NCBI RefSeq assembly: GCF_000801105.2
Contig: NC_079515.1
Coordinates: 17,135,407 to 17,199,406, forward strand
Reading direction: 5' to 3'
Length of the DNA: 64,000 nucleotides
DNA from: Raphanus sativus
Taxonomy: Eukaryota > Streptophyta > Magnoliopsida > Brassicales > Brassicaceae
Shown here: piece by piece, positions 48,321 through 61,400 of the stretch
Numbering within the stretch: the first letter of the stretch is position 1
How the letters are laid out: every line of letters starts with the position of its first letter
Program-made: the position numbers and the translations under genes
Notes under the pieces: model-generated
Told to the model about the DNA's origin: nothing
The model's input: the letters and a program-made list of their open reading frames with translations, nothing else
Database searches by the model: none

Positions 48321-48492
48321 GGCGGGATTCCGGCAGAGAGAAGGAGGTAATGTTGAGTTTGGGAAAGAATCTGGGTACGGGAGTGAGCCTGGATACAGAG
48401 GAGATGTTGAGTTTGATTATAGTGACTCTGGGTACGAGATTCTCGGTTGGATCAATGACCGTCTTCATCTCAATCCCTCTCGCATCGAAGAG
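48321..48492 (+). pseudogene. Exon fragment resembling the start of EB1 (microtubule end-binding protein)
   Basis: An open stretch ends in an intact donor (GAAGAG then GTATGTG). Its last 20 codons, 48433-48492, read YEILGWINDRLHLNPSRIEE. This closely resembles the beginning of the calponin-homology domain of plant EB1, which I recall as having a natural exon border after that E-E. The preceding part (GYGSEPGYRGDVEFDYSDSG) is from something else that I cannot name. No further EB1 exon follows. Confidence 0.6.
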
Positions 48493-48906
48493 GTATGTGT
48501 TAAAAGCTTGATTATTTCTCTGTTTCTGCATGTGGGGTTTCAATGGAAGATTGATCAAAAAAGGACGTGTCTTTGGCTTTGTTTTGATGTTATGAAGATT
48601 TTTTTTTGTTGAGAAAATGTGCAAGTCTTGATCTTGGTGAAATTTACTTGTTAAGATTCAGTTACATTTGGCTCTCTGAATGCTCTTTTGTATACATTGA
48701 TCAACAGTCACTCAGGATGTTTTTGTGGCAGCTTCATGCGTATGATTTTTCTTGTAAATTCATTCTCTTTAGTTGCATTTTTTTTTGTATAATGCTTAGT
48801 CGTTTTTGTTAGCTGTTGCAGTGTTTTTTCTAATCTCCTTGCGAGGCTTTGGTATGATAGTGATAACAAATAAATCTTTCGCTGGTTGGCGTGTGTTCTG
48901 TTGTAG

Positions 48907-48991
48907 AGGGACTCTTCATTCAGTTGATCAGTACCTCAATATCAAGCTCGAGAACACTCGTGTTATTGATCAGAACAAGTTCCCTCACACG
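48907..48991 (+). pseudogene. Exon fragment of LSM2 (Sm-like protein)
   Basis: An 85-bp exon-like block with intact borders (TTGTAG before, GTAAAA after) encodes GTLHSVDQYLNIKLENTRV and IDQNKFPH. This is the second half of the Sm1 motif region of LSM2. The LSM2 start and end are not found nearby. A possible third exon begins after TTTACAG at about 49118 and meets a stop within 14 codons. Confidence 0.75.
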
Positions 48992-49299
48992 GTAAAATAT
49001 AAGTTCCATGACTCTGTCTTTAGTTGTTTGTCCAGCAGCTAAATTTTTTATTTGTTTTCTGACTCTGTTTTTAGTTGTTTGTCCAACAGCTAAGTATTTT
49101 ATTTTGTTTTCTGTTTACAGAGAGCAGAGCACCTGAGATATGTGGCTTCATCACTGTGCTGACCGAACAATTATACTGCATGGGACGAGGGAAGAGGAAC
49201 AAGCATTGTCTGGAACGTTGAGATGGCATAAATCAGGGAAGAGCTTTAACCAAGAACATCTAGTAAACTTGTACAGTCCTGAGTATTAGCAAGCAAAGG

Positions 49300-51196
49300 T
49301 AAAACAGATAACTTAATCCATCATCATCATCATCATCTTTATCTATCTCTAGTGGGGGAACAATCTAGTTGGTGTTGTGATTGATTGCTTTTGTTGCCAA
49401 GGCCAAGCCCTTAATCAAACTACTCGACTTGTAAAGATTTGTCACTGACTTTAAGAATCAAACTGCTTGTGTCTATATAAAGTTGTATGTATCAAATTTT
49501 TATTCAAAAGACCAAATTTTTTTTAAGAACCTTTAAGTAATAGACTTGCAATGGACCACGAAAATATACCCATCTCTTAACTAAGTCTCTTTAATCCACT
49601 TTTCCAACAAATTGATCACTGAAGCACTTTTAGAAAAAATGAAAAATAGTTACAATGTATAAACCACTATGTTTTTTTTTTTTGTCACGAGTATAAACCA
49701 CCATGTTAATATTTGAATTGTTTGAGAAACCAAGAAGGTTTCTCTTTTTAACGATGCTCATAAGTTTTGGATAGTACATCACTACATTGTGATACATATT
49801 TGACCATAAAATAATGTCAAATTAGAAGTATGTGCAAGTTGCAATGGTGGAGAGGTACACGATAATGAATGCTCGATGTTTCTTGTTTTTTTTTTGTTTA
49901 CAAACCCTCCCCTACGGAAGGGATGAAAAATAATTAAATATTGTCTACACATCTTAAATGCTCATGAATATTAAACGTATATTTATTTCTAGTTGAAAAC
50001 AGTATCAATTTTTTACTATTTCTTTTGTTATTCTACTTAAAATTTTTAGATGTATTAGATTTTCACCAAAATGTAACTATTTTTTTTTTTCAATCTTCCT
50101 TTATGTTAATTATGATAGTAAATAGAAAAATTAAACTAATTATTAAGTTGAATACGCAAAATAAATATTATTGATCTCTTTTATAGTAATTAAATTTATT
50201 AGTATTTTAATGTTGTTTTATATTTTTTCTAAAAGTGTTAATTGATGTGAAATAAAATTAGTTCACTGTAATAAAATTATTTCCCCAAGGGAATTTGCCA
50301 AATATACCAATTTTCTTGTACCATATTTCATTTATACATTAACCAATTTTACCATTAACAATTTAATATGTAAAATATCATTATACCCTAACTAATTAAA
50401 CCTAAAAATACTATCTTCTTCCCCCATGATTTCTTTAAATATCATATCCAAATTGAATGATACCGGTGATCAAATCCGACGAATCAAACGATGTTGACAA
50501 GTTCTCCGGAGAACTTCGTCAAGATCCAACAACGCTGACAAGTTCTACGGCGAGATTCGACGACATTAACGAGCTCAAACGAACAAAACGTTCTCTGTGA
50601 CGAACGCTAACAAAAGCGATCGGATAATCGATGGTGATCGTCATCTATTTGTTTAATTTTAGCATGATTTCTCTATAATCAGTTTTCGGAAAGGGAGATG
50701 GAGATTTTCTCATGAATTTTTAAATCTCAAACTTGAAACCCATATTTATAAAGGGTTATAATTTTTCAAAAACTCAATGTTTACTATTGATACTCTTTCT
50801 TTTAGATCTAACTAGGAAAACCAACCTTCTTTGATTTTCTGATAACAGAAAGAACAAAATAAAAAATGACTTGAAACAAACAAAAAATACCCAAATTAGA
50901 CACACTTGTTGAGAATCCTAAAGACGAGCCGACATTTGTGAGATGAGGTTTTGAATGTCTAGTATGATTGCTCTTGTCACACCGGCAACGGTCTTCCAAT
51001 TTCTCCGCGACGACCAAATCTGACGAGACCAATTATGCTCCGGTGAACGCCGACAAGCTCGGGTGAACACCGACAAGCTCGGATGAACACAATCGACAAA
51101 CTCTGGGATAGTTTGTGTCAGTGGATTTGAATTCTGAGTTCGAAAGTGTAAATTCGTTCAATTAAATCTATGTAAAGCCCCAAATCTAATTGAGGT
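49300..51196. other. Intergenic region without a supported gene
   Basis: AT-rich to 50400. From 50450 to 50630 and 50980 to 51120 there are related GC-richer stretches with repeated GACAAGTTCT/GACAAGCTCG and CCGGTGA words. No frame of convincing length or composition. Confidence 0.45.
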
Positions 51197-51204
51197 GTTT
51201 GAAC

Positions 51205-51914
51205 TAGCCCTGGGCAAAAAAAACGGATCCAAAAAACCGAACTGAAACCGAACCAAAATACCCGAAACCGAAACCGGACCGAAATCCTAAAATACCCGAA
51301 CGGTTTCTATATTTTTATATCCGAAAAACCGTAACCGAATCGAAACCGAACCGAAAACCGAATGGATATCCGGATATCCGAAAAATTAAGTTTAAGCTTT
51401 CTGATATTAGGTAAAATGCCATCAATACCACTCGAACCTGAATTGGATAGGAAGGGTGAGAACAAAGTAAAATGCTATTAATATCTCTCGAACCTGATTT
51501 GGATAGGAAAGGTGAGAACATTGTTACCATGTGACCACATTATCTTTCATCTGCTCTCTTATATTATAAATATATATGTTATTTTTATATTAAAATAGAG
51601 TAAATATTTATAAAATAATAAAATTGACATCTTGGAAACTCGAACTTTATTTGGATTGACGATTATGCAAGTATATAACCAGTAGACCACTTAGATTAAC
51701 ATGTTAACTAAAATATTTATATATATATATATATATATATGATTCACATATTAAACGGATATCAGAAACCGATCTGAAACTGAAGCAGAACCGAACCGAA
51801 ACCGAACCGAAATCTCATAAGAACCGATTGGGTATAGTAATGATATATCCGATATATCCGAAACCGAATGGTTTTTTCCCGAAACCGAACCGAACACCTG
51901 AATGCCCAGGGATA
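51205..51914. mobile_element. hAT-type MITE with ACCGAA-rich ends
   Basis: 710 bp. Imperfect terminal inverted repeats TAGCCCTGGGCA and TATCCCTGGGCA (one mismatch) and an 8-bp target duplication GTTTGAAC (51197-51204 and 51915-51922). Both subterminal regions are dense in CCGAACCGAAACCGA-type repeats in opposite orientation. Confidence 0.9.
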
Positions 51915-52879
51915 GTTTGAACTCTGAAGTGCAATTTTTTGAGTTAAATTGCAGTGAATCTTGTTTTTGGAAGCAAGTGCTGATGCGTAGGAACAATATG
52001 TTATTGGCTTGAATTCATATTTTGAAGATCGAGGAGTTTGGTGAGCTGTTTGAAGAAGCAAGAGAGACTCTGAACAAGAATGTGGTTTGTGCGATCAAAG
52101 AATTACAAATTTATAAAAGTTTATAAAAGTTGTAGAGTTGGCTTCTTAAAACCATCGTCTCTCTCATCTTCTTCAGACATCTCTTATACTAAAACAACCG
52201 TATATCTCTCATAGGATTTTCAGAGCTGAAGAGGTTAGTTGGACATCTAAGTGAATTTGGCTGCAATGAGTGAGATGTTGAGAAGCCTTGATGGTCTCAA
52301 ATTATGTTAGTAATGTTAACTTTTTGTTAAGAACAAGGAGTTATCTCTAATGTCTAGATGAGAGATGTACATATCTCTAATGTCTTGCTCTTTCCATCAA
52401 ATGAAATGACCTATTATTTTGCGGCTAACTAATTAAGACTACTTATTTTTATCACATTTTGTTTTTTGTAATAAAAATCAAGCTTAGTTAATGGTTAGGT
52501 TGATGTTGCATGGTCTAGATTTTTGTGCCAATACTCATGTGACTAAATATATTACATGAAGAGAAACTTATACGAAAGAGAGAACAAGATGGGAAATAGT
52601 ACATTGTATCCAGAATTCAAGCAATGACACATGTTGTTCTCATCATGTTCTCATTGTGCTTTCAGTGTCTAAATTATGACGGTAAGTAAGGAGTCCATAT
52701 CAATTCCTTGATGCTAGGATTGGTTACATCTTATGTCGTGTTTTTATGTTTTGAACTATATTTGGTTAAATAGGAATTTTCGGAAATTTTATAATGATCG
52801 TTCTAAAATTTATGAACTTTGTACCATCAATTCATGTTCATTTGAATTTTTGTTACAGTGTTTCTTTGTTTCAGTTTAT

Positions 52880-54060
52880 AAAACTAAAAAGAACTGACTT
52901 TTACAAGACCAAACTCGATTGTAGTTAGATTCAAATGATTTACAAACTTTATAAATTAGTTTATAAATATCTATGATTAACTTATAGACTCCAATAAATA
53001 TTTTATAAAGTATTATAAATCAATTTATAAACCGTTATGAATCAACTGATACACTTTTGTAAATCAAAATATAATCTCTTATAAATTAGTTTATAAGATT
53101 TCATAAATCAGTTTATGAACTCTTATAAACCTTTATAAATGATATATAATCATTTATATTTAATATATTTAAATCAGTTTATGAACTCATATAAATTATT
53201 TACAAACACTTATAAACGACTTAATAGCTGTTATGAATATTTTCTAAATCTATAAAAATGATTTTCTATATACTCTTTTAAGAGTTTTAAAAATCTATTT
53301 CATAAAGTTGTCAACATTCTATAAGACTTTATAAATTTTCTAGATTTTATAAAGTTTTGTAAATTATTTGTAAGTCTTTATAAACATTTTTATTAAAGTC
53401 TATTTTACAAGTTTCGATACGTTTATATTTATAAATGTTTTATAAATTCATATAAGTAATGTTATAAAACTAGTTTATAAACCTACTTTTAATTTATGTA
53501 ATATAAAATGATTTATAAAAGCTTTATAGTTTGATTTATAAAAGTTTATAAACTAATTTAAAGTTTTTTTTGAGCCACAACTAATTTAAAGTTATAAACT
53601 GATTTATTAGGGTTTTTATAAACTGATTTATTAGAGTTTGAAAACTGATTTTAAGAGTTTCTAAGTTGAATTATTAGTTTTATCAACTGACTTTTTCTTT
53701 GTGTGTTATGAAATGATTTATAAAGCTTTATAGTTTGATTTATAAAATTTTATAAATGGTTTCAAAGTTTATAACGGGTCATAAGTTGTTCTCATAAATT
53801 TTAGTTATGTTTTAACCTTTCTAACATTTTATAAAAAGTTATAATATCTTACAACTGAGTTTATAAGGGGTCATAAGTTGTAATCATAAATTTTAGTTAT
53901 GTTTTTAACTTTTATAACAGTTTATAAATAGTTATAAGATCTTATATCTGAGTTTATAAGGGGTTATAAGTTGTTCTCATAAATTTTAATAAGGTTTTTA
54001 TAAATCTTTACACATTATTATATGAATTCTTATAACATTTTATAAATCCTGATTGATAAT
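52880..54060. repeat. Degenerate repeat region dense in TTTATAAA words
   Basis: About 1.2 kb in which TTTATAAA, TTATAAAC and GTTTATAA recur every 15-30 bp with irregular spacing, up to two longer duplicated units near 53755-53990 (TCATAAATTTTAGTTATG core). No coding frame. Confidence 0.8.
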
Positions 54061-55110
54061 AATGCCATATGAGAAATACATTGCAAATTTGTAATGTTGC
54101 CATTAACATCAGTACCTCAACCACCATGAACAACCAAATTGAAGGTGTTAATGCCCTAAAGTTTCAATTTTTTCTCATCCTTTCTCACTTTCTATCCACA
54201 CAAACCACATATCTTACACTTTCTCTCAAAATTCATCCATAAAACTGAAGATTTTGATTACAAATTATGTAAGATTCATATAGGCATTGAAGCTCACGAT
54301 TCTCGTGATTAACGAGTTGGTAGCTGTTGTGGTGAAGTTCACTGCTTTAGTTTACTTGCAATTTACAGTTTTATATCTTTAACCGAGCTTAGTATAATAA
54401 TATCTAGTGTGTGCCTCAACTCCTTGTAAATTCGATTTTTAAGTACTACAACTTGACTCTTTTTTATGAGAGTAATTGTTGCTCTAGGGTAATTTGAGCA
54501 AGCTATCAACAACATGAAGGAAGAGATCATCAAATTCCTTTAAAATGCATAAACTTTCACCTGGTCAACAGGTGAAGAAGATGGGAGACAAGTAATGAAG
54601 CATGAAGGTTTCTTAGTCTCTTACTCTCATTTGTGAACTTGTGAACTTGTGTGTTTTCTAAGCATGAAGGTCTCTTTGTCTATTAATCTCTTTTGTGAAC
54701 TTGTGTGTTTTCTTTATTACTTTAAACATGAAGTTTAAAACATGAAGTTTAAATTAAAGACATTTTTAAAACTGAAAATTTAAAATCATTGCATCTTTAA
54801 AATTGAAATCATATTGTTTACATTAAATGGGCGTATGAGGTCCAGGGACAGCCCAACAAATCATGGATTTATTTGGTTATGATTCCACTTGGACATGATC
54901 CAATTTGGACTTCGACCAAAAATTTCCACCAAAAAGAATGAAACTCATTCGGACACACTCAAACCTACCGAACCCGCCCATTTGACATCTCTACTAGAGC
55001 TAATACGTTATGCAGAAAGGAGAATGCAATACATGGTTCATGGCAAATGAACCTAGTCTGGTCTCGACCCAAATATCAAATATCATTTTCTCTAGTCTTA
55101 TGCTTTGGGA
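54061..55110. other. Intergenic region; possible hAT end near 54998
   Basis: No supported gene. TAGAGATGTCAAATGGGCGG (minus strand, ending near 55000) looks like a hAT terminus, and ATTAAATGGGCG near 54828 may be its weak partner. No target duplication was recognised. Confidence 0.35.
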
Positions 55111-55119
55111 ATATATATG

Positions 55120-55510
55120 TTTGGTGGATTGTTCTTGGACCTTCACCTCGACCTTTAGTGGGTAAGGATGGATTTAGCTAGACTGCACTAGACATACACA
55201 GCTAATGGACATGAGAAACCAAAGACAACGAAGAAAAACTGCACTGCATATGGAGCTAGAAACACTACGCTGAGCAATAGTAACCTTGAAAAACCAATCG
55301 TCATGTCAGCAATTCAGGTCAGACTGCAATGATCTGATAGCAATCTTAGGAGATCCTCAGCCATGGCCGAAATATTCGACAGAGTTAGAGGAATTACAAG
55401 CACTGAAGAGAATATTTCAAGATTTTAGGATCTGTTATATTCTTCAAGATCAAAATAGAACGGCAGATTTCTTAGGTAGATCCTTTCGGGCTTTCCGTAA
55501 AATTATTTGA
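55120..55510 (+). pseudogene. LINE-type RNase H domain, decayed
   Basis: Fragments of the RNase H that ends plant non-LTR retrotransposons: LVDCSWTFTSTFSG, then ALHMELETLR, QFRSDCNDLIAILGDPQPWP, FRICYILQDQNRTADFLGRS. The D-E-D-D residues are partly kept. Two stops interrupt it, one a TGA where the family has Trp (TGG), near 55272. No RT is seen upstream, so it is a 3' remnant. Confidence 0.7.
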
Positions 55511-58113
55511 TTTTTATTGGTTGTTTTATTCGGGTCTGTTTACCAATACCACTCCGAGACTGAGTAATATAACAGATTTTTATGTAAAAAAAGTTACTTG
55601 TAACAAATATTATTAACTTATCTAAGGTTCTTTGTAACAAAAAGTACATGTTGTGGTTAGTCTTGATTTGATTTTGAATCATATTTCGAATTGCTGTGTT
55701 AACCAAAAAGCATTTTACATAACTTGACTAGCAATTTGTCAGCAACAACATGTTTCATAACTGTGATTGAGTTTCTTAATGGTTTATCATAGACACAAAG
55801 CTCTGTTTAAGCTACGGTCTAGAGAAAACGATGGACTCCGGACTAAGAGGGTACAGGTCGTAAGCAGATTCAAAAGAAGAAGGAATTCACACGAGGTAGT
55901 CAGAAGGTAAAGATGATGTCCCAATCTCTGACAATCGCTTAAACCTTAGTTCATCTCCGTACACTCCAGGGTCTTCAATGCTCTGTTCTATCTCTGTTTC
56001 GCCTTCAAGCATCTTCACAACCTCCAACATTGTTGGCCTTAAGGTCGGAGACTTGTTGGAACATAGAAGCGATACCTTTATCATTCTCTCTGCCTCCATC
56101 ACATCGAATACTCCTTCCAGCTTCGGATCAAGAATCTCTGAGAAAACTCCTTTCTTCAGTAAAACAAACGCCTGGATTGAAAAATCAACAAACTTGTTAA
56201 GCACGCAATACAGAGAAAACTGAATCAAGAACCTTGTTAAGCACGCAATGCAGAGAAAGCTGAGTTCTTGTATTAGTTGAGTACCCAATCGAGAAGACCA
56301 ACACAACATTCGTTATCTGGTGTGTAATTAGCATTGCTCTTCCCGCTAACTATCTCCATTGCCACCACACCGAAGCTGTAAACATCTGCTTTTTCTGTTA
56401 GGTGACCCCTCATTGCATATTCAGGAGCCATGTATCCTCTGCAACCAAAACAACATTTTGAAATGATAGTAAAAAACATAATAAATTGTTGGATATATTT
56501 GTATAAGACTGACATTGTTCCAGCAACTCTGGTGGTAATGTGGCTCTTCTCCTCTTCATGGAGCCTAGCCAACCCAAAATCCGAAATCTTTGAGTTCAGA
56601 TCCTTGTCTAGAAGTACATTTGTCCCTTTGATGTCTCTGTGAATGATTTTAACCGCTGAATCTTCATGAAGAAAGGCAAGCCCTCTCGCGATTCCTAAGC
56701 ATACTTTGTGTCTTGTTCCCCATTCTAGTTTCAGACCGCTTCTTCCTGCATGCAACAGGAGAAGAATGTAGCCAAAAAAAAAAGAAAGATTTGATCTCTA
56801 ATAGATTTATTCATAATCCGAACTTTACCAAATAATGCATCAGCAAGACAATTGTTCTCCAAGTACTCATAGACAAGAAGAAGCTGATTATTCTCACAGC
56901 AGCATCCATAAAGCTTCACAAGATTCGGATGCTGCAGGCAAGCGATCATACCAATCTCGTTTACAAACTCTCTGTTACCTTGACATGATTTTGAAGATAG
57001 CTTCTTTACCGCTATCAATGTTCCATCTGGTAATCGTCCCTGTATTGTCAAATTACTGGGATTAGGTCCATGATCTCCCCAAGATCCAGAGTCAGCTCTT
57101 AGATATTCCGAATTAAAGAATAACTCTCCGTACTAAGGGTGCTTTGAACCCAGGAAAGAAAAACAACCCTATTGTGTTACCACTAGGACACCAACACCTT
57201 GGTGAACAGTTATATTTCTTGAATTCGAAAACACTTTCGTTACCTTATATACAGATCCAAAGCCGCCTTCTCCAATCTTGTTTAAGAGATCAAAATTGTC
57301 AGTCGCAACTTTTAGTTGCTTTAAACTGAAGGAACCTGTTATCATTTAGATCTTTTAGCTCTTTCTTTTACAAATACACCAACAATAGAACTTTAACTGA
57401 CATTACCTCTCTTTCCTGAATCTGCATTTCTAACACATTTCCTCCAGTAGAAAGCGCCAAAAATCAAGAAAGTAAGAGAGAGTATTAAGGCTGTTACGAC
57501 AAGAATGAAAGGGTATGTTCTTGGTTTGTGTTCTTTGGTAACTGGAGGAGTCTTCACTTCAACTGAAATGGAGTGAAAAAAATAATGAGAGAGAGAGATT
57601 GACCTAAATTCTTACATAAATGGATTAATAAGACTTGACGTTTCTTCTTCTTACCACCACATTCAGATTCAGAACCTGAAAAAAACAAGAACAATAAAAG
57701 GACTCAAGATGAAAGTTCATGAGGGAAACTTGATGCTAACTTTTACAGAAGAACTTTACTTACTGGGACAGACAGAGATTGCAGAGATAAGAGAGCCATA
57801 GTTCCCTCTTTTAGGAATGATCGTGGTGCCTTTTCCTGCCCAGTATAGCCGTATCTCCAAGGTGTTATCAGTCACAGTCGTGTTCACTTCTTTTATAACT
57901 TCCTTGTGAGATCCATTAGCCTCTTCTCTGATGTTGAAGTCCTCCCAAATCAACTTCCCCTAAACATATAACCAAAAATTAGTTGAAGACGCTGAAAACA
58001 AATTGAGGAATCCAGAGCTAGCAGATGTATATGTACCTGAACGTAAATGTTAAAGAACCGTTTAGCTAGCCTAGCGTATGGTTCCTCATCTGAAAACTGA
58101 ATCTCTGCAAAAT

Positions 58114-58118
58114 GTAGT
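58114..58118. repeat. Target-site duplication GTAGT, left copy (Copia)
   Basis: Identical to 62677-62681. Confidence 0.95.
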
Positions 58119-58388
58119 TGTTGAGAACAGCCTTCTTAGGTTAGAAGAAGAATAGAGAAGAAAACGTATTGAGGCAAATACCCGTTTAGGGTTTCTTATT
58201 AATGATGTGTTTTTAATTTACAAACCCTTAGACCCATATTTATACAGCCTCAAAAAAACCCGATTTCCTTTTCCCAATAGAAATAGTAACTTTCCTAAAC
58301 CGAAAAGGCATACCGTACCACAGATGCAACAAACACCACCTGGGCATTTTACTGGTACAACAGAGATTTAAGACACACAGATGCAACA
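58119..58388 (-). repeat. 3' LTR of the Copia element (270 bp)
   Basis: Identical to the other LTR except that 58291-58340 (50 bp) stands where the 5' LTR has 20 unrelated bases (62609-62628). The block ends with a copy of 58376-58397, i.e. the LTR edge plus adjoining internal bases. Confidence 0.93.
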
Positions 58389-58461
58389 AACACCACCTTG
58401 ACGAAAAATCTCTACAAAACTCCTTATCCCGTTTATCTTCTGGGGGAACCTCCATTGCTTC

Positions 58462-61400
58462 TTAGCATTGGCAAACACGGAGCAGATTCAAGCAATGCTT
58501 GAACTTCTCCGTTGTAACAGACTTGGTCAACATGTCAGCTGGATTCTCCGACGTATGCACCTTCTCCAATAAGACTTCTCCAGAAGCTGCTAACTCCCTT
58601 ATCTTGTGAAACCTTATACGTATGTGCTTCGTCCTTCCATGATACACTTGATTCTTAGCCAAACATAACGCGCTTTGACTATCACAGTTTAGCTGAACAC
58701 CTTCTTGATCAACACCCAACTCGGATACAAGTCCTTGTACCCATACTGCTTCCTTAGCTGCTTCTCCAAGTGCCATGTATTCAGCTTCAGTGGTTGACAT
58801 CGCTACAATACCTTGTTGTACCGATCTCCAGCAAATAGGTGCTCCTGCAAGAGTAAATACATACTCCGTAGTTGACCTGCTATTATCAAGGTCTCCACCA
58901 TAATCTGAATCCACGAACCCAATAACTGAATCCTGCACTTCTCCACCAAACATAAGCCCATAGTCACTTGTACCTCGCAAGTATCTTAGGATCCACTTCA
59001 CAGCATCCCAATGTCTCCTCCCAGGATTCGACATGTACTTACTGACTTGACTAACTGCTTGTGCTAGATCCGGTCTTGTACACACCATTGCATACATCAA
59101 ACAACCAACTGCGCTAGCATAAGGAACCTCCGCCATATCTTTGAGTTCTTCAGCAGACTTTGGACTTTGCTCTGCTGTAAGTATGAAGTGCTTCGCCAAT
59201 GGTGTAGAGACTGGTTTTGAATTCGACATATCAAAACGTTCTAACACCTTCTCAATGTAGCTCTTCTGAGAAAGCCATAACCTCTTAGAGCTTCTATCCC
59301 TGCGAATCTCCATTCCAAGAATCTTCTTTGCAGCACCAAGATCCTTCATCTCAAACTCTCGTCCCAGTAACCCTTTCAAACGATTTATGTCATCCATATC
59401 GTTTGTAGCAATGAGCATATCATCAACATATAACAGCAGGAATATGGGAGAATTGTCAAGGGACTTGACATACACACAGCAATCGTACTCGCACCTTTGA
59501 TAGCCTATTTTCATCATATATGAATCAAACCGTTTGTACCACTGCCTTGGAGCCTGCTTCAAACCGTATAAAGACTTCTTCAATCTACACACCAGATGCT
59601 CTTATCCAGGCTTAACCAAACCTTCAGGTTGCTCCATATATATTTCCTCCTCCAGCTCTCCATGAAGGAAGGCCGTTTTCACGTCCATCTGCTCAAGATG
59701 CAGATCCCAAACAGCTACCAAACCCAACACAGCTCGTATGGAAGTGTGTCGTACTACCGGCGAGAATATCTCGTCGTAGTCTATTCTTTTCTTCTGCGAG
59801 TACCCTTTTGCCACTACTCTGGACTTGAACTTCTTAGGTTCTTTCACAGACATCCCTTCCTTCTTCTTGTAGATCCATTTGCAGCCAATTGCTCTCTTCC
59901 CTTCAGGTAACTCCACAAGATCCCAAGTCTCGTTCTTATCAAGACTTACTGCCTCTTCCGTCATAGAACCAATCCATTCATCCCTCTCATTGCTATTAAT
60001 AGCTTCATGATAGGTGGTAGGATCATCCATCTCGACCATAAGAGCATAGTTGACCATGTCTTCAAACCCGAACCTGACTGGAGCCTTTATTGCACGTTTT
60101 GGTCTTCTAGAAACCAAACTCTCCTCTGTTTCACGTTGAACCTCTTTCTGTGCCACTTCCACAGACCGCTCATCACTAACTTCATCTGGTTTAGCTGCAC
60201 CAGACTCCTCCTGAGTAACTTCAGAATCCGTGATAGTCTCAATGGTCACAGGCACTCGGTCTGATATCGCCTGCTGCACCATATACTGCTCGTCAAAGAC
60301 CACATCTCGACTAAACACCATTTTCCTTGCCTCAGGATCCCATAACTTGAATCCTTTAACACCTTTCTCAAAGCCTAGAAAAATGCACTTCTTGGATTTC
60401 GAATCCAGCTTTGATCTTTCATCTCCCGCAACTAGCATGTAAGCTGGACATCCAAATATCCTCAAGTTTGATAGATCAATATCTACCCCAGTCCACACCT
60501 CTTCTGCGACCTTTCCTTCTAAGGAACTTCTTGGCGATCTATTGATGAGATAGACTGCCATGTTTACTGCTTCCGCCCAGAACTGCTTTGCTAATCCTGC
60601 ATTCAACCTCAAACACCTTGCTTTCTCTGCAATCGAACGGTTCATTCTTTCAACGACACCGTTTTGCTGAGGTGTTTTACGCACTGTAAAGTGCCTCTGA
60701 ATGCCATGCTCCGCACAAAATTTCTGGAACTTCCCGTCAGTATACTCTGTGCCATTATCCGATCTCAAGTACTTCACCTTTCTCTCCGTCTGATTTTCTA
60801 CTTCAGCTTTCCAAACCTTGAAGTTTTCGAACACCTCAGATTTCTGCTTCATGAAGTACACCCAAACCTTCTTAGAGAAGTCATCGATGAATAAAACGAA
60901 GTATCTTGATCCTCCCATAGATTGCACCCGAGTTGGCCCCCACACATCAGAATGGACATAGTCAATAAGACCTTTTGTCGTGTGTTGGCCCGTCTTAAAA
61001 GATACCTTGGACTGTTTTCCCATCACACAGAACTTGCAAAACTCCATCTTGCAATCCTTCAACCCGTCCAGAAGACCCCTTCTCAAGAGCTCTTTCAAAC
61101 CGTGTTCCCCAATGTGGCCCATACGCATATGCCACAAGGTTGTACACTCCGACTCAGAAACTGCAGCTGCAGCACCACCTACAACCACGTTCCCTATCAA
61201 CCGATATACGCTTCCAGCTGTCATCTGTCCCTTCATCACCATCATAGAACCTTTGAAAACCTTCAATACTTCATCATCATCTGATTTGTACTTGAAGCCG
61301 TTTCTATGTAGCAACCCTAGAGATATCAGATTCTTCTTCATGATTGGTATGTGTCTGACATCAGTTAATGTCCTGATAGTCCCATCATACATCCGAAACT

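Noticed and set aside
48317..48511. A 64-codon plus-strand frame starting MRRDSGREK
   Set aside because: A different frame of the same stretch gives the EB1-like peptide and ends at a good donor; this one matches nothing.
48321..48991. A functional EB1-LSM2 fusion gene
   Set aside because: Joining the two exons by the visible splice sites puts the LSM2 part out of frame, and both parent genes lack their essential remaining exons.
50808..51032. Minus-strand frame of 74 codons
   Set aside because: It has no domain and a biased composition, and lies in a non-coding region with repeated short words.
51315..52061. Minus-strand frames rich in Phe-Arg-Phe repeats
   Set aside because: They are translations of the ACCGAA-type subterminal repeats of the hAT MITE.
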